Positions 36,747 to 44,670 of a stretch of 50,081 bases of DNA are shown here, in pieces; within the stretch, counting starts at the first letter, position 1, and the number at the start of each line of letters is the position of its first letter. This DNA comes from Thermoplasmata archaeon (GTDB lineage: Archaea; Thermoplasmatota; Thermoplasmata; Lutacidiplasmatales; SKW197). The position numbers and the translations under genes were made by a program. The DNA lies in NCBI GenBank assembly GCA_038874435.1, contig JAVZCK010000014.1, forward strand, positions 1-50,081. Reading direction: 5' to 3'. A model generated the notes under the pieces. That model made no database searches. It was not told the origin of the DNA and saw only the letters and a program-made list of their open reading frames with translations.

Positions 36747-38129
36747 TTGACAGGCATTACTGGTGTTGTTGGCTCGCAGGATGAAGAGGTAGTTAAGGGA
36801 ATGCTGCAGAAAATTAACCACAGGGGAAAAAAACAGACGGTTTTTTCAGACAAAAACCTGGTTGTGGGTATTTGCAGGCATGAATCTGCAGATGCGCCTT
36901 TTTTTGAAAAATCTGGCATTTTGTGCGGTGTTGATGGCACCGCAAAACCAGAAGAACTTGCAATGGCTTTGAGGAATAAGTGTTTGAGGAATATTCCAGG
37001 CAGTTTTGCCGGGTTTTTTGCAGGCGAGAGATTCATTCTTTTCAGAGACCATTTTGGAGTTAAGCCAATGTATTTTGCTCTGAGCGAGGGAAAGCTATAT
37101 TTTGGTTCCGAAATAAAGTGCTTCCAGGGGCTGGACGCAGAAAGGGTTGAGTTTGTGAAGCCAGGAGAAATTATTCTCTGGGAGAACGGAAAAATCCAGA
37201 GAGAAAGGTATTATGTGCTGAGGACAGGAGAAAAGAAAATAAGTGCCGAGGAATGCATCTCTGGAATTCTGAGGTTGCTGAATGAGGGAGTCGCTTACAA
37301 TCTTTCCGAGGACACAGGAGCTTTGCTCAGTGCGGGCCTCGATTCTGCCGCAATTGTGTTTTTAGCATCTAAGCGAATAAAGAAACTCAACACATTCGTG
37401 GCTGCGTTCGAAGCTGGAAGTGAAGATGCCTTGCTCTCTGAAAAACTTGCGTCAGAACTCGGGCTTGAGCACACTGTGGTGGAATACGGGCTCAAAGAGA
37501 TGCTGGATGTGCTCCCTGAGGTAATTTATCATCTTGAATCCTTTGATTTTGCTCTCGTGAGAAGTGCAATTCCAAACTACATTGTGGTGCGGGAGGCAGC
37601 GAAGCATGTTCGAACCTTGCTTTCTGGTGAGGGCGGAGATGAACTCTTTGCTGGCTACTCCTACCTTGAGAACATTCCTGGAAACCTCAACTCTGAACTC
37701 AGGAAACTGCTTCACACTGCCCACAACAATGCCTTCCAGCGTGATGACAGGATGTTTGCTGCTCATGGTGTTGATTGCAGAGTGCCTTTCCTCCATCTCC
37801 CGCTTGTTGAATTCGCCTTTGGAATTCCATCAGAATATAAAATCCAGAATGGTGTGAGGAAATGGATTTTGAGGAGGGCGATTGAAAAAGCAGGGTTGCC
37901 AGATTACATCGTAAACAGGGAGAAACGGAAATTTTCAGATGGTGCTGGCTCAATGTTTGCAATTGAGGAGTATGTGGAAAACCAGATTTCAGACAGGGAA
38001 TTTGAGATTGCGAGAAAAGAGCTGAGATTTGTGAGAAACAAGGAGGAGCTTTTCTATTACAGGATTTTTTGCAGTCATTTTGATGGGATGGAACATCTGG
38101 TGGGAATTACTGAAAGACCAGAAAGATGA
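36747..38129 (+). CDS. Asparagine synthetase-like ligase with degenerate glutaminase domain
   Basis: The C-terminal domain has the AsnB synthetase motifs: PP-loop LLSAGLDSAAI (S-G-G-L-D-S in most relatives), LLSGEGGDELFAGY (about 295) and DCRVPFLHLPLVEFA. The N-terminal glutaminase domain is short (about 110 residues up to FRDHFGVKPMYF), and its nucleophile is lost. The TTG at 36747, five bases after GGGGTGA, gives M-TGITGVVG where AsnB has M-CGIAGVVG. Glutamine-binding N-G-E is D-G-T here. It may use ammonia or another amine, like beta-lactam synthetase. It overlaps no gene with this start; a GTG at 36738 lies within the ribosome site. It is last in the opine/B12 operon, so the substrate is probably that pathway's acid product. 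Confidence 0.85.
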   Translation: MTGITGVVGSQDEEVVKGMLQKINHRGKKQTVFSDKNLVVGICRHESADAPFFEKSGILCGVDGTAKPEELAMALRNKCLRNIPGSFAGFFAGERFILFRDHFGVKPMYFALSEGKLYFGSEIKCFQGLDAERVEFVKPGEIILWENGKIQRERYYVLRTGEKKISAEECISGILRLLNEGVAYNLSEDTGALLSAGLDSAAIVFLASKRIKKLNTFVAAFEAGSEDALLSEKLASELGLEHTVVEYGLKEMLDVLPEVIYHLESFDFALVRSAIPNYIVVREAAKHVRTLLSGEGGDELFAGYSYLENIPGNLNSELRKLLHTAHNNAFQRDDRMFAAHGVDCRVPFLHLPLVEFAFGIPSEYKIQNGVRKWILRRAIEKAGLPDYIVNREKRKFSDGAGSMFAIEEYVENQISDREFEIARKELRFVRNKEELFYYRIFCSHFDGMEHLVGITERPER

Positions 38130-38159
38130 GCACCTGAAAAATTTTTTGTTGACATTACT

Positions 38160-38169
38160 ATTATATATT
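38160..38169 (+). promoter_or_regulatory. TATA box for the P-type ATPase gene
   Basis: ATTATATATT is centred 24 bases before the ATG at 38189. A T6 run at about 38142-38147 lies upstream of it, possibly the terminator of the preceding operon. Confidence 0.5.
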
Positions 38170-38188
38170 CTAACTGATTTCAGATTTG

Positions 38189-40891
38189 ATGGCTGTACAA
38201 AAATGGTATGCGTTAAATGCAGAGACAGTTGTAAAGAGTTTAGACTCCTCTGAAAAAGGCCTCACATCGGAAGAAGTAAAGAAGAGACTAGCTAAGTTTG
38301 GTCCAAATGCACTACCAGAAGAAGAAAGGACTAGCATGTTCAAAATTTTTCTGCATCAGTTTGCAAGCCCTCTTATCTATCTCCTCCTCGTAGGGGGTGC
38401 AATCGCTCTTATTCTCTCTGAGTTTGTGGACGCTTTTGTGATTTTTCTTGTTGTAGTATTGAATGCAGTCATTGGATATATCCAGGAATCGAAGGCAGAG
38501 CAGAGCATAAGGACCTTGCAGAAAATGGTGGTTCCAAAAGCTAGAGTAATAAGAAACGGGCGAGAGATTGTGATTTCAAGCGAGGAAGTTGTTCCTGGGG
38601 ACATCGTTATCATTTCTTCTGGCAGCAAAGTTCCGGCAGATATGCGGCTGGTTGAGGCATTAGAATTGAAAATTAATGAAGCGATGCTCACTGGTGAATC
38701 CTACCCGGTGGAGAAAAAAACAGAGCCAATTATTGTAGAAAATTTAGCTCTGGGAGACCAGAAGAACATGGCCTTCATGGGCACGGTAGTGGTACATGGG
38801 AGAGGGAAGGGCGTTGTGGTCGCCACAGGGAGTGCTACGGTGCTCGGAGGCATTGCTAGAAGTTTAAAGGAGGTAAGAACTGGAGATATTCCGTTGCAGA
38901 AAAAAATCTCAGATTTTACCAAGAAGCTTGGGATCCTAGTCATGGGGGCAGTCACTATTCTCTTTGTATATGGGATTCTCACTGGGAGAACATTTAAGGA
39001 AATGCTCCTCACTTCAATTGCCACAATTGTAGCTACAATCCCTGAGGGTTTGCCTGTAGTGGTAACAATAGCTCTAGCAATAGGTGTGGCAAAGATGGCA
39101 AAAAGAAATGCAATTATCAGAAAACTTCCATCTGTGGAAACTCTCGGGAGCACTACGGTGATTTGTTCTGACAAAACAGGCACATTAACGAAAAATGAGA
39201 TGACGGTGAAAAAAGTGTATGCGGGCGGTAAAATCTATGATATCACTGGAAGCGGGTATAATCTTGAGGGAAAAATTTTGAGCGATGGGAAGAGGGTGAA
39301 TCCAGATAGCGAAGAGTACTTGAGAATCGTTTTGAAAATTGGTATACTCTGCAACGAATCAAATCTGAAGGAGGATAATGGAAACTATACAGTGGATGGA
39401 GACCCAACGGAAGGGGCGCTGTTAATCGCAGCTATGAAAGCAGGACTGAAGCTGGATGCAGAAAGACAAAAATCGCCACTGCTCTCTATAGTTCCATTTG
39501 AGTCAGAGAGAGGATACATGGCTACCCTTCATAAAGAGGAGAATGAGAATGTGATATACATCAAAGGTGCACCAGAGAAAGTGCTGGCCTTTTGTGAAAG
39601 GGATTGTAGCGGAAAGGATGTGGAGGGAGAAAAAATTGTGAGAATAACTGAGGAATTTGCAAGAAATGGATTGAGAGTGCTAGCATTCGCATATGCACAT
39701 GTACCTGGGACAGTAACGAAGATTTCAGACGAGTTGCTCAGTTCTTTACTGAGAAAGAACTTCGTGTTTGCTGGACTACAGGGAATGATCGACCCTCCAA
39801 GACCTGAAGCAATCGAGGCGGTAAAAGGATGCAGAAGAGCAGGGATTAGAGTAGTGATGATTACTGGTGACCATGCAATCACAGCCAAAGCAATTGCAGA
39901 GATGCTAGAGATTGGAGGTAAGGAGGCAAAGGTACTCACTGGGGCCGAGCTGGATAAAATGAGTGATGATGAACTGTTCAGAGTAGTAGAAGAAGTGTCA
40001 GTTTATGCAAGGGTTTCTCCACATCACAAATTGAGAATAACTGAGCAACTCAAGAAGCATGGACACATAGTGGCGATGACTGGTGATGGTGTGAATGATG
40101 CACCTGCTTTGAAAGCCGCTCATGTAGGAGTAGCTATGGGCAAATCTGGCACGGATGCTGCTAGAGAGGCAGCCGACATTGTGCTCACAGACGACAATTT
40201 TGCAACCATTTTCAATGCCGTAAGGGAGGGAAGAGTCGTGTTCGACAACATAAGAAAGGTTGTGTTTTTCCTGATTCCCACAGGCTTAGCGGCCGTGCTC
40301 TCAATCCTTTTTGCAATGATGCTTAACTTACCGATTCCTTATATTGCAGTCCAGTTAATCTGGATAAATATAGTGACAAATGGACTCCAAGATGTTGCTC
40401 TGGCTTTCGAGCCGGGGGAAAAGGATGTCGTTGAGAGACCACCCAATAATCCAAAAGAGCCAATAATGAATGATGTGCTAATTGCCAGAACGATTATTGT
40501 GGGAACCCTCATTTCAATTGGAGTTATCCTCGTGTTCCAGATTGCTTTAGCTAAGGGTGACAACATAGAGCACGCCAGAACCTTAGCAGTCACAACAATG
40601 GTATTCTTCCAGTTTTTCCAGGTGTGGAATTCACGCTCTGAGTGGGAAAGCATTTTCAGAATACCTGTATTAAGCAATAAATTCCTCTTTTTCAGTTTGA
40701 TGGGTGCTGTGATTGCTCAACTAGCACTAATCTACTTCCAACCATTTCAAGCTGTGTTCAAAACTACTGCTCTTTCGTTAAGTGATTGGCTTATTGTGTT
40801 GCTTGTCTCTTCCACTGTGATTGCAGTTGTTGAGATTGATAAAGGTATAAGAAGGATAATGAAACGTAGCAAGGTAGTAACCCTTAAATAG
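38189..40891 (+). CDS. P-type cation-transporting ATPase, type II (Ca2+-ATPase-like)
   Basis: The 900-residue protein has all P-type signatures. The actuator motif MLTGESYPVEK is near 182, the phosphorylation site ICSDKTGTLTKNEM (Asp about 330), and the hinge MTGDGVNDAPALKAAHVG near 630. TM4 has ATIPEGLPVVVTIALAIG, as in Ca2+ and Na+/K+ pumps. N-terminal cation-ATPase and C-terminal four-TM domains complete the type II architecture. TM6 reads LIWINIVTNGLQDVALAFEP, with Asn where SERCA has the calcium-binding Asp. Ion specificity is therefore uncertain (Ca2+, Na+ or H+ possible). The ATG at 38189 follows a TATA box by 24 bases; an in-frame TTG one codon earlier is less likely. Confidence 0.92.
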   Translation: MAVQKWYALNAETVVKSLDSSEKGLTSEEVKKRLAKFGPNALPEEERTSMFKIFLHQFASPLIYLLLVGGAIALILSEFVDAFVIFLVVVLNAVIGYIQESKAEQSIRTLQKMVVPKARVIRNGREIVISSEEVVPGDIVIISSGSKVPADMRLVEALELKINEAMLTGESYPVEKKTEPIIVENLALGDQKNMAFMGTVVVHGRGKGVVVATGSATVLGGIARSLKEVRTGDIPLQKKISDFTKKLGILVMGAVTILFVYGILTGRTFKEMLLTSIATIVATIPEGLPVVVTIALAIGVAKMAKRNAIIRKLPSVETLGSTTVICSDKTGTLTKNEMTVKKVYAGGKIYDITGSGYNLEGKILSDGKRVNPDSEEYLRIVLKIGILCNESNLKEDNGNYTVDGDPTEGALLIAAMKAGLKLDAERQKSPLLSIVPFESERGYMATLHKEENENVIYIKGAPEKVLAFCERDCSGKDVEGEKIVRITEEFARNGLRVLAFAYAHVPGTVTKISDELLSSLLRKNFVFAGLQGMIDPPRPEAIEAVKGCRRAGIRVVMITGDHAITAKAIAEMLEIGGKEAKVLTGAELDKMSDDELFRVVEEVSVYARVSPHHKLRITEQLKKHGHIVAMTGDGVNDAPALKAAHVGVAMGKSGTDAAREAADIVLTDDNFATIFNAVREGRVVFDNIRKVVFFLIPTGLAAVLSILFAMMLNLPIPYIAVQLIWINIVTNGLQDVALAFEPGEKDVVERPPNNPKEPIMNDVLIARTIIVGTLISIGVILVFQIALAKGDNIEHARTLAVTTMVFFQFFQVWNSRSEWESIFRIPVLSNKFLFFSLMGAVIAQLALIYFQPFQAVFKTTALSLSDWLIVLLVSSTVIAVVEIDKGIRRIMKRSKVVTLK

Positions 40892-40917
40892 AGGTTATAA
40901 ATGGGTGGTTAATTACT

Positions 40918-41535
40918 ATGGAACCAAAACAGAAAAAAGAGCTCACAATTGATGACTTTTTAATGCTGATTTACAATCCGCTCCGTAGAAAAATCTTGAG
41001 CAAAATAGTCCAAGGGAAACGTTACACTCTTCAACTTGCGAGGGAACTTGGCACAACCCAGCAAGCTGTGATGAAACACATAAAAATTCTAGAAAAGTAT
41101 GGAATTGTAGAATGCGTAGAAGAGGAGAGTCACGAAGGTCCAAGACGAAAATGTTACTTTCCAACACGTTCCTTTGTGGTATGGATATCGCTCCAGCCCA
41201 ACCTTTTTGACGAGGTTTATTTTGTGCCAGAATTGGATGAAAATGCAATCTCAGAGAAGCATAAGAAATACCTCAACCGACTTGAGAAAATTGGGCGTGA
41301 GGAGGGAGAAGAAAGCATTCGGGAGCTTCGTAAACTTATTCAAGATATTCAGGAAGAAATAAGGGAACTTCAAGAGGAAGAGAAGTCTCTCGTCGCAATT
41401 CTAAATACAGCGATGGAGATCGGAAAGAACAAGATCAAGAAGTTGCACGAAAACGAAAGCCAAAAAATGATTTTAATTTCCCTCTACTCTAACTTAAGCG
41501 GAGATGATGAAAATGATGAAATATACGAGGTTTGA
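40918..41535 (+). CDS. ArsR-family winged-helix regulator with coiled-coil tail
   Basis: The 205-residue protein has an ArsR-type HTH at about 15-85: [20 protein letters not shown], then [25 protein letters not shown] and a wing [12 protein letters not shown] charged coiled coil (about 115-180, IREELRK-like heptads with [17 protein letters not shown]) follows, probably for dimerisation. No metal-binding Cys pair is visible, so it may sense something other than a metal. TATA-like boxes at 40883-40902 precede it. It is in a run with the ATPase (26 bases upstream) and overlaps rpoK by 23 bases, so it may be co-expressed with a core RNA polymerase subunit. Confidence 0.85.
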   Translation: MEPKQKKELTIDDFLMLIYNPLRRKILSKIVQGKRYTLQLARELGTTQQAVMKHIKILEKYGIVECVEEESHEGPRRKCYFPTRSFVVWISLQPNLFDEVYFVPELDENAISEKHKKYLNRLEKIGREEGEESIRELRKLIQDIQEEIRELQEEEKSLVAILNTAMEIGKNKIKKLHENESQKMILISLYSNLSGDDENDEIYEV

Positions 41536-41689
41536 AAAAGCAAGGATAATAGGGGCGAGGGCTTTGCAGATTTCAATGGGTGCACCAGTGCTGATAGATG
41601 TACCAAAAGGCGAGATAGACCCTGTAAAAATTGCAGAGGCAGAATTTGAAAAAGGCGTGATTCCGATCACAGTAAAAAGGATTATGTGA
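41513..41689 (+). CDS. rpoK: DNA-directed RNA polymerase subunit K (Rpo6)
   Basis: RpoK (eukaryotic RPB6 equivalent) is a small core subunit that stabilises the archaeal RNA polymerase clamp. The 58-residue protein has the whole signature [20 protein letters not shown], then APVLIDVP and [12 protein letters not shown]. ATGs at 41504, 41507, 41513 and 41516 are in frame; 41513 is preferred because a GGAGATGAT (one mismatch to GGAGGTGAT) starts at 41500. It begins inside the 3' end of the ArsR-type gene, and the convergent small gene ends three bases after it. Confidence 0.95.
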   Translation: MMKYTRFEKARIIGARALQISMGAPVLIDVPKGEIDPVKIAEAEFEKGVIPITVKRIM

Positions 41690-41692
41690 GCC

Positions 41693-41917
41693 CTATTCTA
41701 CAGTTTCGATTCTAAAATAAACTTTCTTGCCCTTCAGAGCAGTGTGAATCTTATCTGCAAACCAGAGTGAGTCCTTCACAGTGGCCTTTCTATCCCATTC
41801 GTACACAAAATCATAGTAGCCCTTAACTGGCTTGAATCCAAGACCTTCTAACAAGTCGGCTACTTCTGAAAAGGTAGCTCCATCGGAGTGAAGTTGGAGA
41901 GTTATGTATGTCCGCAT
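41693..41917 (-). CDS. Small conserved-looking protein of unknown function
   Basis: From the ATG at 41917 the protein is 74 residues: MRTYITLQLHSDGATFSEV, then LLEGLGFKPVKGYYDFVYEW, a DSLWFADKIHTALKG helix and VYFRIETVE. The beta-alpha-beta-alpha-beta pattern suggests a ferredoxin-like fold, perhaps RNA- or protein-binding. An earlier ATG at 41983 is unlikely, since a TATA-like CTTTTATTT lies at about 41956-41964. No named family is recognised. It is convergent with rpoK. Confidence 0.7.
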   Translation of the reverse strand: MRTYITLQLHSDGATFSEVADLLEGLGFKPVKGYYDFVYEWDRKATVKDSLWFADKIHTALKGKKVYFRIETVE

Positions 41918-42024
41918 CTTACCACTATTTATCCCGAATTGTGCCATACCAAATAAAAGTTTCGCTCCCGAAGAAGTTTGCAATCTCCAAAAATTTTAAG
42001 TAATTCAATTCTAAATTATAAATC

Positions 42025-42903
42025 ATGAACCCTCAATTACGAACTGCTGGTCTTTTCATACTTCTCACAGGGCTGCTCGTTGGTATTGGCTATATAGCAG
42101 GGTATTTCCTTGGTAACTCTATCGAATTTGTATTCCTATTCCTTGCTCTGGCAATCTTTATCAACCTGTTTGCCTACTTCTTCAGTGACAAAATAGTACT
42201 CTGGTCTTACGGAGCTAGAATCGTGCAAAGACATGAATATCCTAGGTTGTTTTCAATCGTTGAAGATGTGGTAAATCGTGCAGGCATCCCTATGCCCAGG
42301 GTGGCAATAGTCCCAGTTCAAACTCCAAATGCATTTGCAACCGGTAGAAACCCTAAAAACGCAACCGTGGCTGTGACAGAAGGCATTCTATATCTGTTAA
42401 ACGATAAGGAACTTGCAGGTGTGATTGCCCATGAGGTTGCCCACATCAAAAATCGAGACATTCTTGTGATGACAATTGCCTCGGTAATCGCAGCAGCAAT
42501 ATCCATTATTGCGAGGTTTGTGTTCTACTCTATGTTTTATGGGGGAAGAAGAGACAGGGAGGTAAACATAGTTGTGCTCGCCCTTGCGGTACTTGCCGCA
42601 ATCACTTTGCCAATCGCTGCTATGCTTGTCCAGCTTGCGATTTCTAGGGCTAGAGAATACAAAGCGGATGCTACAGGTGCTAAATTGATAAGAAACCCAA
42701 TTGCGTTGGCAGATGCTCTGCGAAAACTTGATAAAGGCGTTCACAGGAGACCATTGAGTACTGGAAACCCAGCAACTTCGTCACTTTTTATCGTCAATCC
42801 GTTCAGTGCTAGCACCATTGTAAACTTACTATCCACACATCCTCCAATAGAGAAAAGGATTGCTAAACTTGAGGAAATGGCAAGAAAGTATGACTATTTG
42901 TGA
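42025..42903 (+). CDS. htpX: HtpX-like M48 membrane zinc protease
   Basis: The 292-residue protein has two N-terminal TM helices (about 9-28 and 36-55). Its zinc site is VIAHEVAHIKNRD (about 131-143), and two more TM helices follow (about 150-172 and 187-210). The third ligand Glu lies in ISRAREYKADATGAKL, and the C-terminal motif is LLSTHPPIEKRIAKLEEM. HtpX degrades misfolded membrane proteins and acts in membrane quality control. AATTTTAAG about 28 bases before the ATG at 42025 fits a leaderless mRNA. The next gene follows after 33 bases with its own TATA box. Confidence 0.93.
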   Translation: MNPQLRTAGLFILLTGLLVGIGYIAGYFLGNSIEFVFLFLALAIFINLFAYFFSDKIVLWSYGARIVQRHEYPRLFSIVEDVVNRAGIPMPRVAIVPVQTPNAFATGRNPKNATVAVTEGILYLLNDKELAGVIAHEVAHIKNRDILVMTIASVIAAAISIIARFVFYSMFYGGRRDREVNIVVLALAVLAAITLPIAAMLVQLAISRAREYKADATGAKLIRNPIALADALRKLDKGVHRRPLSTGNPATSSLFIVNPFSASTIVNLLSTHPPIEKRIAKLEEMARKYDYL

Positions 42904-42936
42904 AGGGTTATATACAAGAACCCTCTAAACGCATTT

Positions 42937-43512
42937 GTGGAACCTAATTATCACTTGCTTCGCAGAGGAGTGCACATTATTGGATTACAACTCACCTTGA
43001 TTTATTATCTTATTCCATCAACACTTTTCTTCTCACCACTGGATAAAAATTATGCGATGCTCGTATCTCTCATCTGTGTTTTTGAATTTGAATACATTCG
43101 TGTGACCAGAGGTTGGGAGATTCCAGGGATTAGGCCCTATGAGAGATACAGGTTTTCTGCGGTTTTGTGGTCCGCAATCGGACTTTTCATCTGCTATGTT
43201 ATGTGTCCCTATTTTATTGGGATTCCGGTTGTGGTTGCTACTGCCTGGGTGGACCCTTTGATGGGTGAACTTAGGAGAAATAACTTCAAGTTTGTGCCTG
43301 AGATAGGATTCGTTGTGTATTTCCTCATTTTCCTTTCCTTTCTATCATACCTTTCTAATCTTTCCATGATTAACATCCTATTCATAAGCTTGGTTGCTGC
43401 AGTTGTTGGCATTCTTTGCGAAACACAAAAAAACTACTATCTAGACGATAATTTTCTCCTCTTAACGTTTCCTGCAATTGCAGCGATGTGCTTGATCACC
43501 TTCATGTTCTGA
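42937..43512 (+). CDS. Polyprenol/diacylglycerol kinase-like membrane protein (SEC59/DGK1/VTE5 type)
   Basis: The 191-residue protein is nearly all TM helix (about six segments). It has an initial LLRRGVHIIGLQ (family R-K-x2-H), a central ATAWVDPLMGELRRN (family D-x(3)G with cytidine-binding role) and a late LDDNFLLLTFPAI (family DDN(L/F)-x-(I/L)-P). These are the marks of CTP-dependent dolichol/phytol/DAG kinases, which in archaea supply polyprenyl or archaeol phosphates. The GTG at 42937 lies 26 bases after TTATATAC, so it is a leaderless start. Substrate is unproven. Confidence 0.65.
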   Translation: MEPNYHLLRRGVHIIGLQLTLIYYLIPSTLFFSPLDKNYAMLVSLICVFEFEYIRVTRGWEIPGIRPYERYRFSAVLWSAIGLFICYVMCPYFIGIPVVVATAWVDPLMGELRRNNFKFVPEIGFVVYFLIFLSFLSYLSNLSMINILFISLVAAVVGILCETQKNYYLDDNFLLLTFPAIAAMCLITFMF

Positions 43513-43519
43513 AGAAAAG

Positions 43520-43592
43520 CGCCCTGGTCGGGATTCGAACCCGAGTCCCAGGCTCGACAGGCCTAGATGATAGACCACTACACTACCAGGGC
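43520..43592 (-). tRNA. tRNA-Asp (anticodon GTC)
   Basis: On the minus strand the acceptor GCCCTGG pairs with CCAGGGC, with discriminator G at 43520. The anticodon stem TAGGC/GCCTG encloses CTGTCGA, with anticodon GTC. The T-arm CGGG-TTCGAAT-CCCG is complete. CCA is not encoded and no intron is seen. It lies eight bases after the stop of the polyprenol-kinase-like gene. Confidence 0.97.
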
Positions 43593-43651
43593 TTGAAGAG
43601 CAGAATACATGTGTGATTTTTAATTCTTTCGGAACAGATTTCAACAACCAC

Positions 43652-43660
43652 TATAAATAT
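43652..43660 (+). promoter_or_regulatory. TATA box for the 43681 dehydrogenase gene
   Basis: TATAAATAT is centred 25 bases before the ATG at 43681 and there is no ribosome site, indicating leaderless translation. Confidence 0.6.
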
Positions 43661-43680
43661 GTCCAATCTATCCGAATAAC

Positions 43681-44670
43681 ATGCGACAGATCTGCGTCAT
43701 TCCTGGGGACGGCATTGGACCCGAGGTAATGGAGGCCTGTGTTAAAGTGCTAGAAAGTGTAACCAACAAATTGAAATTTGTTCCTGCGGAGATAGGGATG
43801 AATGCTTATAGGAAATGTGGTAAATACTTACCTGAGGAAACAGTCCATCTGCTCCAGCACACAGATGCTTGCCTCTTTGGGGCCATAACTACACCTCCAA
43901 CACCCGACTATCGCTCTCCATTACTCGCCATTCGCCAGGGCCTGAAACTTTATGCAAATGTGCGTCCCGTGTGCTCATTAATTCCAGATAAACGAAAGAT
44001 AGACCTAGTAATAATAAGAGAAAACACTGAGGACTTATATGTGGGGCTTGAAGAATTTCATGGCAGTTATGCGGTGGCTGCAAAAATTGTGACAAAAGAG
44101 GCATCAGAAAGGATTGTGGACTTTGCCATGGGTTATGCTAGAAAATATGGGAGGAAAAAAATTACCTGCGTGCACAAGAGTAATGTGCTCAGGAAGACGG
44201 ATGGGCTTTTCGCAGAAATTTTCAGGACAAAAGTTCACGGTACAAATTTAGAGGCAGAGGAGGTGTATGTAGATACATGTGCCCTTAACCTTGTCACTTC
44301 TCCTGAGAACTTTGATATTATTCTCACCCTGAATCTCTACGGAGATATTCTTTCAGATCTGGCTGCTGGACTTGTTGGAGGCCTCGGCTTTGCACCTTCT
44401 GCAAACCTTGGAGAAAACTATGCCATGTTTGAACCAGTGCATGGGAGCGCTCCCTCTCTTGCTGGTAAAGATGAAGCAAACCCTACTGCTATGATACTCT
44501 CAGGGGCAATGATGCTGGATTACCTGGGAATGGAGCACGAGGCAGCACGCATCCGCAAAGCCATCAGCAATGTTTATGCCTCAGGTGTTAAAACAATGGA
44601 CATTGGTGGGAACATAGGTACTAGAGAATTTACAGAAATAGTGGTGAAAGAGATAGAAAAGGAGATTTAG
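43681..44670 (+). CDS. Isopropylmalate/homoisocitrate-type beta-decarboxylating dehydrogenase
   Basis: The 329-residue protein has the family signatures VIPGDGIGPEVMEAC at the start, SPLLAIRQGLKLYANVRPV (substrate Arg residues), VIIRENTEDLYVGLEE, the metal loop NLYGDILSDLAAGLVGGLGF and the nucleotide loop PVHGSAPSLAGKDEANPTA. The E-N-T-E-D-L-Y-V-G phrase is shared by isocitrate, homoisocitrate and archaeal isopropylmalate dehydrogenases. It could therefore serve leucine (LeuB) or homocitrate-type (AksF) pathways. The nucleotide loop looks NAD-type. No leuA, leuC or leuD gene is adjacent. Its end overlaps the convergent SPFH gene by four bases. Confidence 0.9.
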   Translation: MRQICVIPGDGIGPEVMEACVKVLESVTNKLKFVPAEIGMNAYRKCGKYLPEETVHLLQHTDACLFGAITTPPTPDYRSPLLAIRQGLKLYANVRPVCSLIPDKRKIDLVIIRENTEDLYVGLEEFHGSYAVAAKIVTKEASERIVDFAMGYARKYGRKKITCVHKSNVLRKTDGLFAEIFRTKVHGTNLEAEEVYVDTCALNLVTSPENFDIILTLNLYGDILSDLAAGLVGGLGFAPSANLGENYAMFEPVHGSAPSLAGKDEANPTAMILSGAMMLDYLGMEHEAARIRKAISNVYASGVKTMDIGGNIGTREFTEIVVKEIEKEI

